From positions 1 through 64,000 of the forward strand of contig JAJEKB010021268.1 in NCBI GenBank assembly GCA_022393335.1: a stretch of DNA of 64,000 nucleotides, given 5' to 3'. The notes under the pieces were generated by a model. That model was not told the DNA's origin. It ran no database searches and saw only the letters and a list, made by a program, of their open reading frames with translations. Below are positions 11,713-25,427 of the stretch, in pieces (within the stretch, counting starts at the first letter, position 1; every line of letters starts with the position of its first letter). The DNA is from Macrotrachela quadricornifera. Taxonomy: Eukaryota; Rotifera; Eurotatoria; Philodinida; Philodinidae. The translations under genes were made by a program, and so were the position numbers.

Positions 11713-12582
11713 TTATTGATGTGGATATTGATTGAGAAGTGGCTGAAATACGGTTGAAATTTTGTGAAATATCCTTGAAGGAATCCAAATATAATTTTAC
11801 AGTTTAATTATTGATTAAATAAAAAGAAAAGATTGACTTACTTTTGATGGAGGTTCAAGAAGCGCATATGGTGGTTGAATTTCTTTAAGTTGTATCATAT
11901 GAAGACCACCTGATTGATTAAGACAAGAGGCAACTTTGAATTGTCGTCCAGGTGGAAGAAGAATTTCATCTTCATTTTGAAAAAATGAATGATTACGAAC
12001 ATCTTTTCCACTTACACATTCAATAGTAAAAAAAGTTCTTATTCCTGTCGAACCCAAAAATTGTTCATTTTTCAAAACCTTCATAGTTGATGTACATGAA
12101 CTAAATCCCCACCAAATAATTTCTTCTCCTTCAGGATAATCTTTTGTCATATCACGCTTAATACCACGATAAACAAAACGTTTTTCTGATGGTAGACGTG
12201 CAAATGCAGTTAAAATTAGTTTTAAGAATAAAAACCATGGAATTAATTTTTTTCGATTTTCAGAACGAAGAGTCGCATTTAATGCATAATAAAGACATTC
12301 TTCTTGTGGTTCCCATTCCATTGAATAAAGCATTATTGAAGCTGATTCATCTATTGAAAGTCCATCAGATGGAGGGTTTTTACATTTCTTTTTAGCAACA
12401 TACACCATTTGTTTAACATCGGGTACAACTGAAACTATTGGTTCAACAGCTTCTTCAATTGTAACCAGAGGTTTTTTTTCATAACCTTTAATAGGCATTA
12501 ATATTTGAAGAGGTTCTTCAGCAAGATCTGAAAATCGTTGATTATGTTGTGAATCATTATTATCAGGATATTTTGAAGCCAT
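11713..12582 (-). CDS. NAD(P)-arginine ADP-ribosyltransferase (ART) family protein
   Basis: Complement of 11842-12582 and 11713-11742. The 256-residue product has the R-S-E layout of arginine-specific ARTs, which move ADP-ribose from NAD to protein side chains. It shows Arg139 in FVYRG, the Ser motif [10 protein letters not shown] (157-166), and the catalytic E-D-E (204-206) in [10 protein letters not shown]. The frame on genomic DNA runs past a good donor (AAAA then GTAAGT at 11841-11836). A short last exon encoding PLLNQYPHQ after a TTTCAG acceptor closes in phase 0; this exon is an inference, and reading through the donor would instead add SQSFLFI-type residues. No signal peptide or membrane anchor is visible, so the protein is probably intracellular. 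Bdelloid rotifers carry many such genes. The target protein is unknown. Confidence 0.85.
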
Positions 12583-12792
12583 TTGTTAATATCAAGTTTC
12601 AAATTAATTCTTAAAAAGTACAAAAATTAATTATAGTGAAGATTAATTTTTTGTCTAAATCATAATTATAATTTAAGTGACGCCTTTAACATCGGAACTG
12701 TCAAAGAGGTCAAAGATGAATTTTTATTTGAATACAATTCATAGCTTATATAAAAATTTTCTATTATTGAGGTAAAAAATAAAATGTTGCTT

Positions 12793-13565
12793 CAATCTAT
12801 ATATATAAAGAAGAATGTCTGTGTGTCTGTCTGTTCGTTATATATTCGGTCCCTGTACGAGCTAGCGTCACCAAACTTTCCATGGTGCATCCCCAGGCCC
12901 GGAGGAAGGTCATAGCGGGGTCACCCACCGAGGGTATGATGGGTGTGGGTGTATGAGTGAAATCCCATCCATATCATATGACAATGGAATTTGCATGAGT
13001 TTTGCAGAAATGCAGCGAATTTGTTATGATTCTAAGATCAATCATTTTGTATCGATGCTTCTTTGGTCTAAATGTGTAAATGGAAGGTTTCTAATAGGTT
13101 ATAAGAGAAAAAAATGCATACAGGTATTTCCTTGATTCACAACTATGGTATATCCATTTGTTTTCTATAACTCACAGAAACAACGTATTTGTTCTTATTC
13201 TTGACTCACAACGATGACGTATCTATATATTTAAAGAAGAATGTTTGTCTGTTTGCTATGCATTCAGTCCGTGTGATAGCTAGCGTCTCAAAAGTTTCCA
13301 CACTACTTCCTTAGCTCCTGAGGAAAGTCAACTTGAGGTTGGAACCACCAAACGGGGTGCGTGGAAGGGGCTGGGTGAAATTTCATCGCGATCAATACAG
13401 ATCGAGATTCTGATGAGTCTGTTCGCTATGTATTTAGTCATCATGAGAGATAGTGTCACGGAACTATCCGCATCAATTCCTTGAGTGCACTAAGAAAAGT
13501 CGGCAGAGTGATTGGAGACGAGAAAGGAAGGCGTGCGTTAAACTTCATCCAAGTCGTGAGATTGT
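12793..13565 (+). repeat. three diverged tandem copies of an about 200-400-bp repeat
   Basis: A unit starting TATATA-AAAGAAGAATGT, then a GTCTGT run, CGGTCC/CAGTCC and AGCTAGCGTC, appears at 12797 and 13219, and a third copy lacking the head starts near 13414. Each contains a GAGGAAAGTC-like block. The GC content is higher than in surrounding DNA. The TCTATATATATAAA start with runs of GTCTGT resembles ends of some Helitron-like or other dispersed elements, but this is only a resemblance. No protein-coding remnant was recognised. Confidence 0.6.
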
Positions 13566-13654
13566 GATTTTATTCACTTTCTAATCAAATGACGCAGTTC
13601 AATGCAATTTTGAGAGTGATCGTGTCCAAAGTGGATACAAGTAAGGATGTCAGC

Positions 13655-13960
13655 TTGAGCCCGATGAGAAGAGTCCCACTGAAGATGCCTAATGTACGGC
13701 AGGAAAAGCTCTGTAGCAGAGGTTCCAGGTACGATGAAAAAAGCCCTATGAAAGTGGTATCACGCACGGCGAGAAGAGTTCTATGACGAATACCTAACGT
13801 ATAGCAGGAACAATCCTGTTAAAGATGGCTGACGCATACCGGTAAAAGTCCTGTCCTAGAGGTTTCAGGTGTGACGCGGAAATTTCTGTTGCAGATGGCT
13901 CACTCACAGCAGGGAACAGTCCTGTAAAAGACGTGTTATGTAAAGCAGAAAAAGCCGGGT
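13655..13960 (+). repeat. about 35-bp minisatellite, roughly 8-9 degenerate units
   Basis: Units of about 33-38 bases follow the pattern GCAGGAAAAGTCCTGT, a purine-rich AGATG segment, then a variable tail. They start near 13660, 13694, 13730, 13768, 13803, 13838, 13874, 13908 and 13944. Units are diverged from each other, so this is an old array. It sits directly after the tandem repeat family at 12793. Confidence 0.6.
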
Positions 13961-16900
13961 GGAATATGCAAAACTTTAACTATATTCTCTTTTCATTGGG
14001 TACCTCCTCTGGTTGTTAATAATGCAGATAAGGCGTTTTCTATAACTATGAGGAGGTACCGAATCTAAGTAGAAGAAAAAGGTGAGATTTTTCAGATTTC
14101 ATGCACAAGTATAGCAACGAAACGAAAAATTTATTTTAGATGAAGATGCATCAATGAGATTAGAAGGTACATTACTGATGGTAGAAGATATTATATAACT
14201 CTTTTGACAAGCTTTCAGAATACCAATACATTGAAGTATAATTTAAGATATAGATAAGCTTTGCGAGATGTGATATATGATCGACTAAAATGTCGAATAT
14301 TTGTAGAAAGGACGTAGAAGTTCTGAATGAATGCAGTTTTATTATCCAAAATACCTACAGACTACAGTGTGACCACCTATAAGGAACTTCAAATTTTTTG
14401 CTAATAAAATCGACAATAATTTTAATGAGTTGTGAGGACGAGAAAATAATTGAATGGATTTTTAAATTCTCTAGGTCTAAGTATAGTAATTTAATTCTGA
14501 AAATACTGTATTTTCTATAGCAATAACGTATTAATAGTCGATCTCTACTAGACGTACGGTTCTTGTAAATCATTCACTTTACAATTTCAGCGATAGGTGG
14601 ACTCATGATTACCAAAAATGGTTGGTATTTACTATTTCTCATAGATGTATATTTATTCAACACCTAAAGTTACTTATATACTCTACATTTGGTTTATAAA
14701 AAATAAGATTCATTAGATATACAAAAGCAGTTTTTTACAGATGAATATTTAAGGTCAGAATCTCTTATTTGTTGCAGACTTCATCAAAAGCTTCTAAGTC
14801 TCAATCACTACAATAAAATTATCATTTAAAATACAATAATAAATATCGATGAAACTCATGTTTTGCTCTTCTACATAGTTTGACAAAGTTTTTTATTTTA
14901 TTTACACCATTTTGGTTTCCTTAGTTATTCTAACAGAAAAGATATTTCTTGAGTTATAATTATAATTCAGATAATAATTTATCTTTGATCTTTTTTTTCT
15001 GTCTGCTCTAGTTCAAGATAAAGCTCATCGATGCGACTCTTTTAACTTCTGACTAAATCCGATCCATACATCATCTATTGTTTTTCATTAACTTCAGTTT
15101 TGAAAACCATTAGCAACTAAATACGCATGTAACGAATATAATCGGTGAAATTTTCTAAAAAACTTTATGAAAAGAGCTGTTTGAATGATTAACTATGAAA
15201 TTACATCCGATCAATGTTGCAATGCTCCAAAATGACATACTTTCAATATATTCGTTTTCATATTAATGATTTTGTGCCTTTCTTTCAAATTAATATAAAG
15301 AGACTAAACTGATCATCTCGTAGTTCATGAATAGCTCTATCGATTCAGCGAGTACCGTTTTTTTTGATATACACTAAATATACTTGAAGAAAATCCCTGC
15401 TTTGTTCCATTCTATTCACGCTCTGAGAATCCTCCATTAAGTTTCGTCGCAATTTTAATTTTGTCATCATAAATGGAAAATTGCTACATGGGTAAATTTA
15501 TTACTGAGTAGAAGAAAAACGTTTGCTCGATCAGTTCCATGGGCGGCGAAACGTTTTAAATCTAGGATAGGCTCGATATTTTTTGTGGGACTCTTACCAG
15601 CAGCATAAAAATACAGAAATACTTTTTTATGCTATGCTATTCAAATGAAACAGAATTAATACTCTTTATTTCGAACTTAAATTTATTAAAGCATAACATT
15701 AGTGTAGGTCGGAGATGAGTTTGCAACCTATAATAGAAAAACTTTTTTAAGAAGCTATTAAACTTTCGTCTTTTTTGATTGAATAGCGTCCTTGAAAAAT
15801 AGTCCATTGAATGTAACATTGTTGGATCCGAATTTAAGTAGATAGTCTTCATACTTAAAATCTGACAATTATGTGAAATACTCTAGATTTTTTTCGATTA
15901 ATTTCCGTTGACCAACACATCTTACATATTTTTCAAATAATTTTGACGATAATCTCGTAATAACCAAGTTATAAATGGCTCTTATATGCAGCTAGAGTCT
16001 ATTAGGTCTAAATTTTAGAACTTGCGCCTGGATTCACATCTGATTCTGGCAACAGAAAAATTTCAGTTCCAAGCTCGAAACTAGAGTCAGTTAGATGCTG
16101 ACCTTATCTAATGAGTTGCACCTTGATAAGAGTTTTGCTTTGTATTACTGAAAAATAGAATTATGGCCATGTAGCAGTGCTTACAGAAAAAGAATCTCAT
16201 TATGGATTTGTACATCGTGTTGAAAATGTTTAATTGGCATCTGAGATTAATCTCTGAGGAAGAGAACGTTTCGAGTATTATCCAATAGATATGACTATAA
16301 GTATCCTATAAGGTTATTCTTCATTTATAACGAAAGAGCATAACGTGAGCTCATTGGAAACATGCGTTGCAATGTTTAGTCGTATGAGATTCTATTTTTT
16401 CCCTAATTACATTGGCAGTTGCCGGTGACAAGAGCCAAAATTTTCACGCAGTAAGCAAGTTTGTTAATCTGATAGAGTAAGAAGCAAATGTTTGAACCTC
16501 ACCTAGGCTATGAAGCCCGAATCTTGATGAACTTTAGCCTACTCAAGTTTAACAGTTCTACCGCCTATGACTGGCATCGACTTTGAGCACTGTTCTTTAT
16601 TTATTTGAAGCTTGAAAGTTATTTTGAATAGAATTCTAGGACAACAATTAAATTATCTCATATTGAAAATAAGGAATTCTACGTAGATGCAGACATCAAC
16701 AAAAACCAATCAGTATGTCACTGGACACGAGTCTGTGATAGATAAAACATGTCTGACCTTGTAATAACGCCTCATCTGTCAAAGAAACATGAAAATTAAC
16801 CAAAAGCCTATATCAAAACCTACCCAAGCCTAGTGGCTATGCCGCCTCACAATCTTATATGAATATCTTCTTTTAACCTCTGTTAGAAAAAGTGTCACTC

Positions 16901-16965
16901 AAAAACACCGAAAACTAACATTGGAATTGGCCTTTGTTTCTAGTTTTCTAAAAATATGCATTTGA
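13961..16965. other. 3-kb stretch without recognised gene
   Basis: Only a small hairpin stands out: an 11-bp perfect inverted repeat, GGTACCTCCTC at 13999-14009 and its complement at 14050-14060. From about 16000 the base composition is slightly less AT-rich and may be decayed retrotransposon sequence leading into the fragment at 16966. No other feature could be supported. Confidence 0.4.
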
Positions 16966-17140
16966 AATTATGCCATTTTAGAATATTGCAGTCTTGCCTG
17001 GATATAATTCTATAGTTAATCGCTCAAGCAGCTCTTTTCTTAAAATTTTGTAAAGAATTCACGGAGTGTCTTTTGAAAGAAATTCAAGTATCTACGTCAT
17101 AATTTGAATGAGAGATTGAAGAAATACGTAGATGGACATT
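16966..17140 (+). pseudogene. possible non-LTR retrotransposon RT C-terminal remnant
   Basis: Short frame pieces resemble the stretch after the reverse-transcriptase domain of LINE elements: NYAILEYCSLAW (16966-17001), then RIHGVSFE (17054-17077), then LRHNLNERLKKY in another frame. In LINE proteins an ILEYCSxxW motif is followed by a QRRALRxIxG-type segment at about this distance. Frames are broken by stops and shifts, so nothing functional remains. The assignment rests on short motifs and could be chance. Confidence 0.35.
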
Positions 17141-18875
17141 TTCCTTGGGACGTCCGTTACAAAAAGACTGTATAAAAAGACCAATCGTTTCAGTTTCTGT
17201 TGAGGTTTTCTAAAGTGAAGCGTAATAGACAGCTCATAACTGCTTGTTGATGGTTCGACTGTTTAAAGATCTTCTCAGAAATATCAATTATTGGAAAAAA
17301 CATCAAATTAAATTTTTATCATAGTGAGATACACTGAAATGTGTTCTTTCAAAATATATATATATATATATAGCTTTTCAATAAGCGACGGGGCTTCAAC
17401 AGTCTCATTTAAAAAAATTTTAAAGCCATTATCTTATTTTTCGAAATGACGAAGATGCATAAGAAAGCAAATTGATTCACTGATATTTTTCTTAACTAAT
17501 CCTATTGAATCATACATTAGCTGAAAGAATATGCTGAAAATAGAGTTTCGGTATCAGTTTCAAAGAGTTTTGATAGAGTGTTGACTAATAGAAGCTATCA
17601 ATAAAATAACTCATTTTTGAACCATATTCTAATAATCGATTTTAGTGCAATGAATTCAATTTTAGAAATATAAGATAAGATAAGACAGCATGGAAATTAC
17701 GAACCTGATAGTTCTTTAATAAGATTTCAATCTTTCATATAAATCATCAATTAATTATTTAATTGCATGAGATTATTATCTATCTTCATTTTTTTCATGA
17801 ATATTTGAATTTGAAAATTGAAATGACCAAAATTTTAATCTCACGCATTTGATGATTCTTCTTTTAAACATCTACAAAATCATATTTATCACGAAGTAAA
17901 AAAAACTACGACTATTGGAAAAGTTTCTGAACACGCTCCTCTCTGGAAGTGGTTTTATACTTTTTTAAACAGCATTTAGAAGATTTTCATCGCAATGCAA
18001 AAAGGCTAAACTAGTCCATGTGTCCCGATCGCTCCTCAGAAATCATTGAACGATAACCTCAATGGAAATGTTGCTTTTATTGTCAGAACACCTGCTATTT
18101 TGCGATAAATACAAGCGTTGATTAGATGAGTTATATTGTTATTTTGGAAATACGTTGAAATTGAGTTACGATAGATATAAAAATATACAAGATACTGAAG
18201 ATATCAGTGTTCTCACCCCTATTCCTTTCTTACATATTCAATATCTATATATCTAATTCGATATCTACTATTAGCTTAAAGAAAATCTATTTAATTTCCA
18301 AAAAAATCAGAACAGATCTGTAATGAATAAATATCTGTGTAAAGACATCTAATTGCCTACAACTATTTTCTTTGGAAGAGTCATATAATTCGTCGGAAAC
18401 TCATAAAGAGTGTCATATTCTATAATTCCTATAATTTTTTGTTAGATGGTAGTTCATATGTATATCTTCACATGGATTCTAATCATTTTCTCTTCGTTCT
18501 ATATATTACATATGTTTGAATTTTCCTTTTCTATACATCGCATAGAGTTGGATTTTTCCTTTCATGCACATAACATATGTATATCATTTTCCTTGACAAA
18601 TTCTCTCTCTCTCTCTATCCATCATTCAATGGACACTTCCTAAAGACCTGGAATCTGTTATTATTTATATAGCCTGTGGCTTTTCTTGAATAAACAGAAG
18701 TGATATACGAAGGTATTCTTATCTTATTAATAAATCGACGATCTAGAGTTAGACTCCTAACACAAATAACATAATAAAAAGTAAATAACAAAGAGCTTTA
18801 AGAAATCTGTTCGTATTAAGAACACTGTCAGTAGACTTGATAATTTAACCGTTCTGGTTCCTTTAACGATTCCAG
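17141..18875. other. AT-rich stretch, only a short TA microsatellite
   Basis: A (TA)n run lies at about 17356-17372. No gene or repeat family was otherwise recognised. Confidence 0.45.
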
Positions 18876-18879
18876 AACA

Positions 18880-19050
18880 CTTTTTCTACGGATTTCGCTC
18901 CAGCTTTAGTCTCAGTTTCCGCTTTTTGGGACCACTGAATTCTATCTTTGTGACAGTAGTATTTACATCCTGCATTTACAAATTATTAGTTTACTGATCA
19001 GATATAAATATGTATCGAACACTAAATTTAATAGTGATGATATGATTTAT
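18880..19050 (+). repeat. dispersed repeat, copy 1
   Basis: This roughly 170-bp segment (TAGTCTCAGTTTCCGCTTTT, then GGGACCACTGAATTC) is also found at 28190-28415, including the downstream CGAACACTAAATTTAATA region. A weaker third match sits in a COQ6 intron (about 53725-53775). It looks like an old short interspersed element; no tRNA-like box was identified. Confidence 0.5.
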
Positions 19051-22000
19051 TTTCTGTGAATTTCTTAGATAATACTGAGCAAAAAATTTGTTGTTTTACT
19101 TTTAATATGAATTTCAAATAATGTTCTTGAATGTTGGATAAAAATTGAATGATTGATAAGTATAAATCAACAAATAATATAATTTTATGAAATACGATCT
19201 AAAAGAGAATTATGAAGTATATACAATAGAAATTTGATTCTTTCCTCCACAAACAATGACAGACATCTTAGCAACGATCTTTTATAGATGTGATAAAAAG
19301 ACTTAATAGCGTTCCTCTGTATAGAGTTGATTAATCATGGCTAGTTATAATAATTAATTTAAAATTTATATTAATATTATTCGAATATTTTCCACTAAAA
19401 AACTGTTGTTTTTGTACAAGAATATGCCATGTATTGTATAATGCAATGTAATCTCTAAAAAAACAGTAGAAAAAATGTCAATATTTAAATAATTATTAAT
19501 TACAGTTAATCAATTAGTGTATGGTAGTCGAATAGAACCAATGAACTTTTGTTAAGACATTGTTTTATATTAAGGATGATCGTTTATGCAAGGAGAGAGT
19601 TGATCGATAAGTTTATAGTCAAATTTTAGTTGCCTACGATCAGCACTAACAACTATATCATGCTTTACATTTTAATTCCGTAAGGACTGCACGACACAGC
19701 TTTTGTGGAACTCACATATTTTTTCGAAGAAAAATAGTGAGTGTAAGTTTTAAGACGAGGTTTTTTTGGCTCCCTCCTTAGATCCCATTACAGATACATC
19801 CATCGCAAACACCTTTCTATTGCAGCAGACGCGACATAATAAAGGATTCCTGTGATTTACCATCGTTCTCTTTCAACCTAAAGCTTTGCTGCACACAAAT
19901 CTATCAATGTAGAGTAATAACATTATAAAAAAAATTTACAGTAACACAGCTCCTAGTTTGAATGAATATGTGAGTTTCACATTTTATCCCTAAAAAAGCT
20001 GTGTTGACAAGCGTTTTAAAATCTCTAAACATGTTTAAACTAACTTGAAACTTGGAAAAAATTGGCTAATTGATTATAACATAGACAAGATGATTCATTA
20101 ATGAATTGATATGCATTTTAATGACCATTCTTCCATTATTCTTTTGATTGAATATATCTTTTTTTAATTCAAGATTTTAACATATATACTTTACCGTATC
20201 AGATGAATTTCTTCACCATGAAAACGTTTTCTTACATTAGCAATGCAATAAAAATTGAGAGAAACGACAATGATCTGACAAATAAGAGGCATGTATACGC
20301 ATGAAAGCTAGTAGCCATTGGACATTTCAAAAAATAAACAAGTTTTTTCAGTCAGCATAGTGCATTCTTTTACATGTGAGCTCATCTTTAACGAGCAATA
20401 CAAAAATAGCTAAAGTCTCGTACGTTACTCTGTGTCTACCACAAAATTTTAAAAAATGTATAGCGATACTGAATTGTATTAGTGATGTTTTTTATAAACA
20501 CTATTTTATAGTATTGATATGAAGAATTCAATGAAGTTTTATTCATGTTGCAAGCAAACACACTAATCAACTTGACACTTATACACAGGACGTGTTTTGT
20601 ATGAATACAGAAGGATATTGCCGAGCACAAATCAATATCTACGTCTAAACAACTGAATGCATGATTGTTAATGTTACTACTTCTGCGTAATCACTACACA
20701 GGAAACATGACTGCGCCTTAAATATAGCCGTTCAATCAAAAATTTTAGATCAAAATGAAAGCTAACCCATTTCATAGAACAATATTTTTTGGGCATATAA
20801 GCAAATTCTTAAACCTAACGAATGAATATTGGGTGAAATATAGTAATTCCACTAATAGCATTTAACACATCCAAGGCTAATATTGTTGATTGAGCACAAT
20901 CAGACTTAGTTCTCATGCAGCGACTCTTAGGATTTCGCACTCAAGAAACATATATGCATCTGATGGATCACTTCTGCATGCTTTCATACACGCTAGAACG
21001 TTCAGACGTACCTTGTCCTCTGTTTTATGACGAGCTTCTGTAGGTTTTTAGCTTTCTAGAAATGGCGATCTGCAGAGGATTTTTTATTATCAGAAGCAGA
21101 AAGCCACAGCCGGTTTCAGATTCCTAGGATAGACTCGAAAATGATATCTCTTTACGCGTAATTCTATTATCAAAAGACATTCTGAATAAAATGTTCAACG
21201 CAGGGACATAATCCTAGTTTTCTACTTTGATAACCAAAAAAATGAGCTTTTTAAGGGCAAAGGAGCGTAATTCTTTTTTTTTTCGTATTTTGATCAGTAA
21301 AAAAAACCAAATTTTCAAAAGTAGGGCGAGGAAAGTAAATTTCTTTTTCTCTATTAATTTTTCGAAACAGAGGAAGCCTTACGACTCACGCACCTCCTCC
21401 CTATTTATGCTTCGGGTTCGAGTAATACATACCTTGCTTTGTAATGAAATGAAAGATAATCGAACTTGCTTGGTCTAGTCATCTGTCTTCTTCTAGTGAC
21501 AACAACAGCAAGTCTTATCAACATGCACATGTTTCTTGCATAACTACATGTAACGACTACTACTGATAAGAGCTTACTCTTCACATAGGCCAAGTAAAAA
21601 ATGCTAATATATAGACGAACAAATATAAATTTCAATATCTCTTTTTGCATTAACCATTTCCATTCAGATTGACTAGAGTTTTTCATATGTATTTACAGAT
21701 TTTTCAATATAGAATAATTGTACTTTATTTTTCTTCTTGAAAATAATGTTGAAAATTGCTCAAGTAAGCGAAAACTGAGTGGAGATGACCGACATAACTA
21801 GTCCGAAATGTCCGCATTATGCATCAGGTCTAGTCTGAAATGTTTTTCGAATAGGTCTGTACTCGTCCAGAATGTTCTTGAACTCATGCAGAAAAAGAAA
21901 ATAAAAAAATAGTTTTGAATAATTAACCGGACAGTATTCAAAATCGAACGGGCATTCTGACAGCAGACTAGGACAATAAGATAGACTGACGTCATTTTAT

Positions 22001-24449
22001 ACAGTCTAAATCACAGATAAACGCATCTGTTCCACAGTCATACTCCTCTTACATTTTTTTTCCTTCACACATGTATACATCTTCCTCCATCCTCCATATA
22101 TTTTGTTTGTTTTGCTCCATTACCTGCACATCCTTTCTTCTGAGAGTATATATAGCTGAGGAGTGCGTGAATACGATACAAAATGTACCAACAAAAACAA
22201 AGGCTCTCCAGAGCACTAGCATTAACACATGTTCCAGTGTATTAAGTACTTACAAAAAACCTAGAATTCTAAAATTCATGTACTGGTACGTAGTAGTACA
22301 TGTCAGTACGTAAATTCTACAATTCTAACTTTTTTGACAATCCATATGTTTTCAGGGCAGTGCACAATGTACTCGTGCCCACGCAGCTATGATATAGCTG
22401 GTGTCTTTTATTGTTGGATTATCATCAGGTCGAGAATAACGAAAGATTCATCACGAAATATACCGTTTACCATAGTTCAGACTAATCTAGAAAACTCTAA
22501 ACAATCCACGTTCTTTGGATTATATCTTGGCAGGTCGTTCAAATAGATCAATGTTGGAAAGTAGAAAAATTTTTAATGTCTATATAATTTGTTAAAGATA
22601 ATTGATGGATAATATTAAATACATTTAGACCATGAACTAGATTGTAGAATACCAATCTTCTTATTGTCTGTCTTGTATTCAAATCTCTTTCGATTGAAGC
22701 TCAAGACTGATCTGTTATATTATGATTACGGTAATTAAAAAGTAGTGTTCATCCTACAGATTCGCTGACCTTTGTCTGAAAGGAAATTTAGTATGATTAT
22801 TATTCAAAATAGTTTTTATTTGGATTATCTCACATCTTAATCTCCTTGATTGCATGAAAGCTACGAAATAAACAGCCACTTTAGTGATGATCGTTTTGTA
22901 GAAATATCCCTATATAGATTCATATATAAATGACAAGCAAACATCAAACTCGAGTTCTTTGTCTTCGATTGAGATTGATTATGTCTAACACAGACATCTG
23001 AGCATATTCAGTGGTTTGGGACGTCACATTTTCTAATCCTGAACTCTGACTTGTTTGTACAAAACGAAGAGACAAACGTTCATGTTTTTTTAAGTGCAAT
23101 ATTTATCGCTATACGACTGCTTTCTTAAGAAAACGAAGTTAGATACGGTTCAGATGTTCCAGTTTGTTCATCAAGTTCAATAGCATGACCAGGTGGTGAT
23201 CACTTCAAACGACAATTCCATGAAAAAATATCTTTTTTTCAGACTAGATAATTCCGGAGAGCTTCTTAAAGTTTTAGGATGACACAACTATATATCTATT
23301 TCTGATTACGCTACAATAAGCAAATAACACTATGTTAGTATTCACAATTCCTTTACTGGATATACTCTGTTACATAAAATGTCTAATAAAGAATTTTTTT
23401 CCCTCAAGAATCGAGTTATTTGTCAATCTATTAAGGTGCTCCAAAACTCACTTATTGCAATTATGCAAAACTTTTTAAATCAACGACTAATCGTTCGTTG
23501 GCTTCCCTCCGGCTAGCTACTCACGAATAATCGTTTCCATCTTTAACACCGCTACACCCTTCAATATTAGTTTAGGTTTGAACGTAACAGATGCATCTCG
23601 TTTGAATTCCTCTCAAAAAGTTACTGGACATTTATTAATACACTCACTAAGGAACTAAAAACGGAAAACTAATCAAAAATTGCTACCAATAGAGTACATT
23701 ACATTGTGGCCTAGGAAAAATCTTCGCCTATTTTGAATGTTATTTTAAGATTGATGTCTATGAAGACTCAATAACAGAACATCAAGCAGCTACTCCGTTT
23801 TTTTAAATACTTCTGTATAAATCTTACTCAGAACTCTGACGTATCATAATATACAAAGAAAAATGTTTCTATTAGAATCAATATCGAACATCGATTCACG
23901 ACCCTCGATTATTCTGAATTGAAGTTTAAAATAACAAGAAGTTCATTAAAAACACTAAGAAATAGATCAAAAAAGCTATTATTCACTGCAAATTCGGATT
24001 TTCTGTATTTGACAACGGTCAGTGGAGTTTTATCAAAAACTATGATTTATTCATTTATCGTTAATTCATAGCTAACAATATTGAAAAACTAACATCAGAT
24101 TAAGATTCCCCGTAGCAAATTATCTTTGGTGACTTTTCACTGTAGCGAGTAGACAGTTCATACTGCTTATTATTAATTATTTGGTAAAATCCATTCAGTC
24201 TTGATTTATCGATCTTCGGTTATCTTGAATCAAACTTTTTAAGATAAATAGGAAAAAAAACTATAAATTGCTTATTTGCTTACTATCAACCTCAAAGTTG
24301 ACTCGAAATTCGAATTGTATACCTTCGACAACCCTTCGTGGAGTTTTCTTATAGAACATCGCAATTTTTAAATATTAATCTAGGCGACACCATTTTCCGA
24401 TTGAGATGAAGACACAAACATACCAACAAACTTTAGAAACAATCGTATC
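19051..24449. other. 5.4-kb stretch without recognised gene
   Basis: Several open frames of 60-93 codons occur, but none shows the codon pattern, splice signals or motifs seen in the real genes of this window. Decayed transposon DNA is likely. No boundary could be drawn. Confidence 0.4.
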
Positions 24450-24452
24450 TGC

Positions 24453-24629
24453 AAAATCATAAACAACTAATGGTATCATTGGATTTCCCGACTCCAAAAA
24501 AATTTTTGGTCAAACTTTTAAATAAAAATTATTTTTTTCAAAAAAAGCCGTTTTTTTTCGTAAAAAATTTTTTTGTTACAAGATCATAAAAAACTAATGG
24601 TACCAATGGGTTCCTCGACCCCAAAAACC
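24453..24629 (+). repeat. direct duplication of a 50-bp block
   Basis: Blocks at 24453-24509 and 24580-24629 share ATCATAAA-AACTAATGGTA and a CCGACTCCAAAAA/CGACCCCAAAAA segment. A GGACAAACAAACAAACAAAC run follows at about 24704-24722. This is probably part of a transposon remnant. Confidence 0.45.
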
Positions 24630-24729
24630 TTTGATCTATGAATTCAGCAAATATTAACAGTTACTGGTCTTAATAAAATCCAGGCTGTTTTCTGATTGGC
24701 TTGGACAAACAAACAAACAAACTTTAACG

Positions 24730-25427
24730 TTTTTTAACGAGCCTATAACCCTTTCTTTCAGAAAAGGGAATATACTAATATCTTATACTATCTTAAGACA
24801 AATGCTCATTATTTATTTCATAATCTATTCAATTTAGTGTCAATGTGAGTACACTCAATATTTATAAAATAGTTTAATTATACTTAACACTAATTAAATA
24901 ATTCCGTTCTCCCTATTATTCTTTATTTATTGGAGATGAATGACAATAACATGCAATAATTAATGAATTGTACCCTCAAGAAGATCCTATGACCATATAC
25001 CTATATAAATACAACTCTTTCATTTCTTCATCATTCAAGGCCCTATTCAATCTTCAATAATAATCAAGTCAAGTCAAGTCAATATAATTTAAAATCAAGT
25101 TCATTTTCTTTACTTTTTCGAATTTTTTTTCTTTTTGGATCTATTTCCGAAATATGCGTTCAACGACGATGCATATGTTAGATTTACGCTCCAAGATGAT
25201 TACTACTTTGATAATACAGAGAATTTGTCTTAATAAGCGAAATACAAACATGTCCCTGAAGATCAGTTAGATATGTATGTGTATACATGTATCGCATAAT
25301 CGATCGGCTGCGTCCATTGTGTTTCAATTATTACAAAGAGCCTCTCTGCGCATACGCGCGAGAAAGAGTAAAAAAGAGGCAATATAATTAGATGAAATCA
25401 ACTTTTCTTTATTTATCAAATAATATT
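24730..25427. other. AT-rich flank, nothing supported
   Basis: It contains a short AAGTC pentamer run near 25066-25081. No gene recognised. Confidence 0.45.

Noticed and set aside
12905..12960. GGGTGTGGGTGT-type run as a possible telomeric repeat (bdelloid telomeres are TGTGGG-like)
   Set aside because: Only two imperfect units inside a tandem repeat element; not an array.
21227..22546. Cluster of 65-93-codon frames on both strands
   Set aside because: No consistent frame, no splice pattern and no conserved motif; likely chance frames in decayed repeat DNA.
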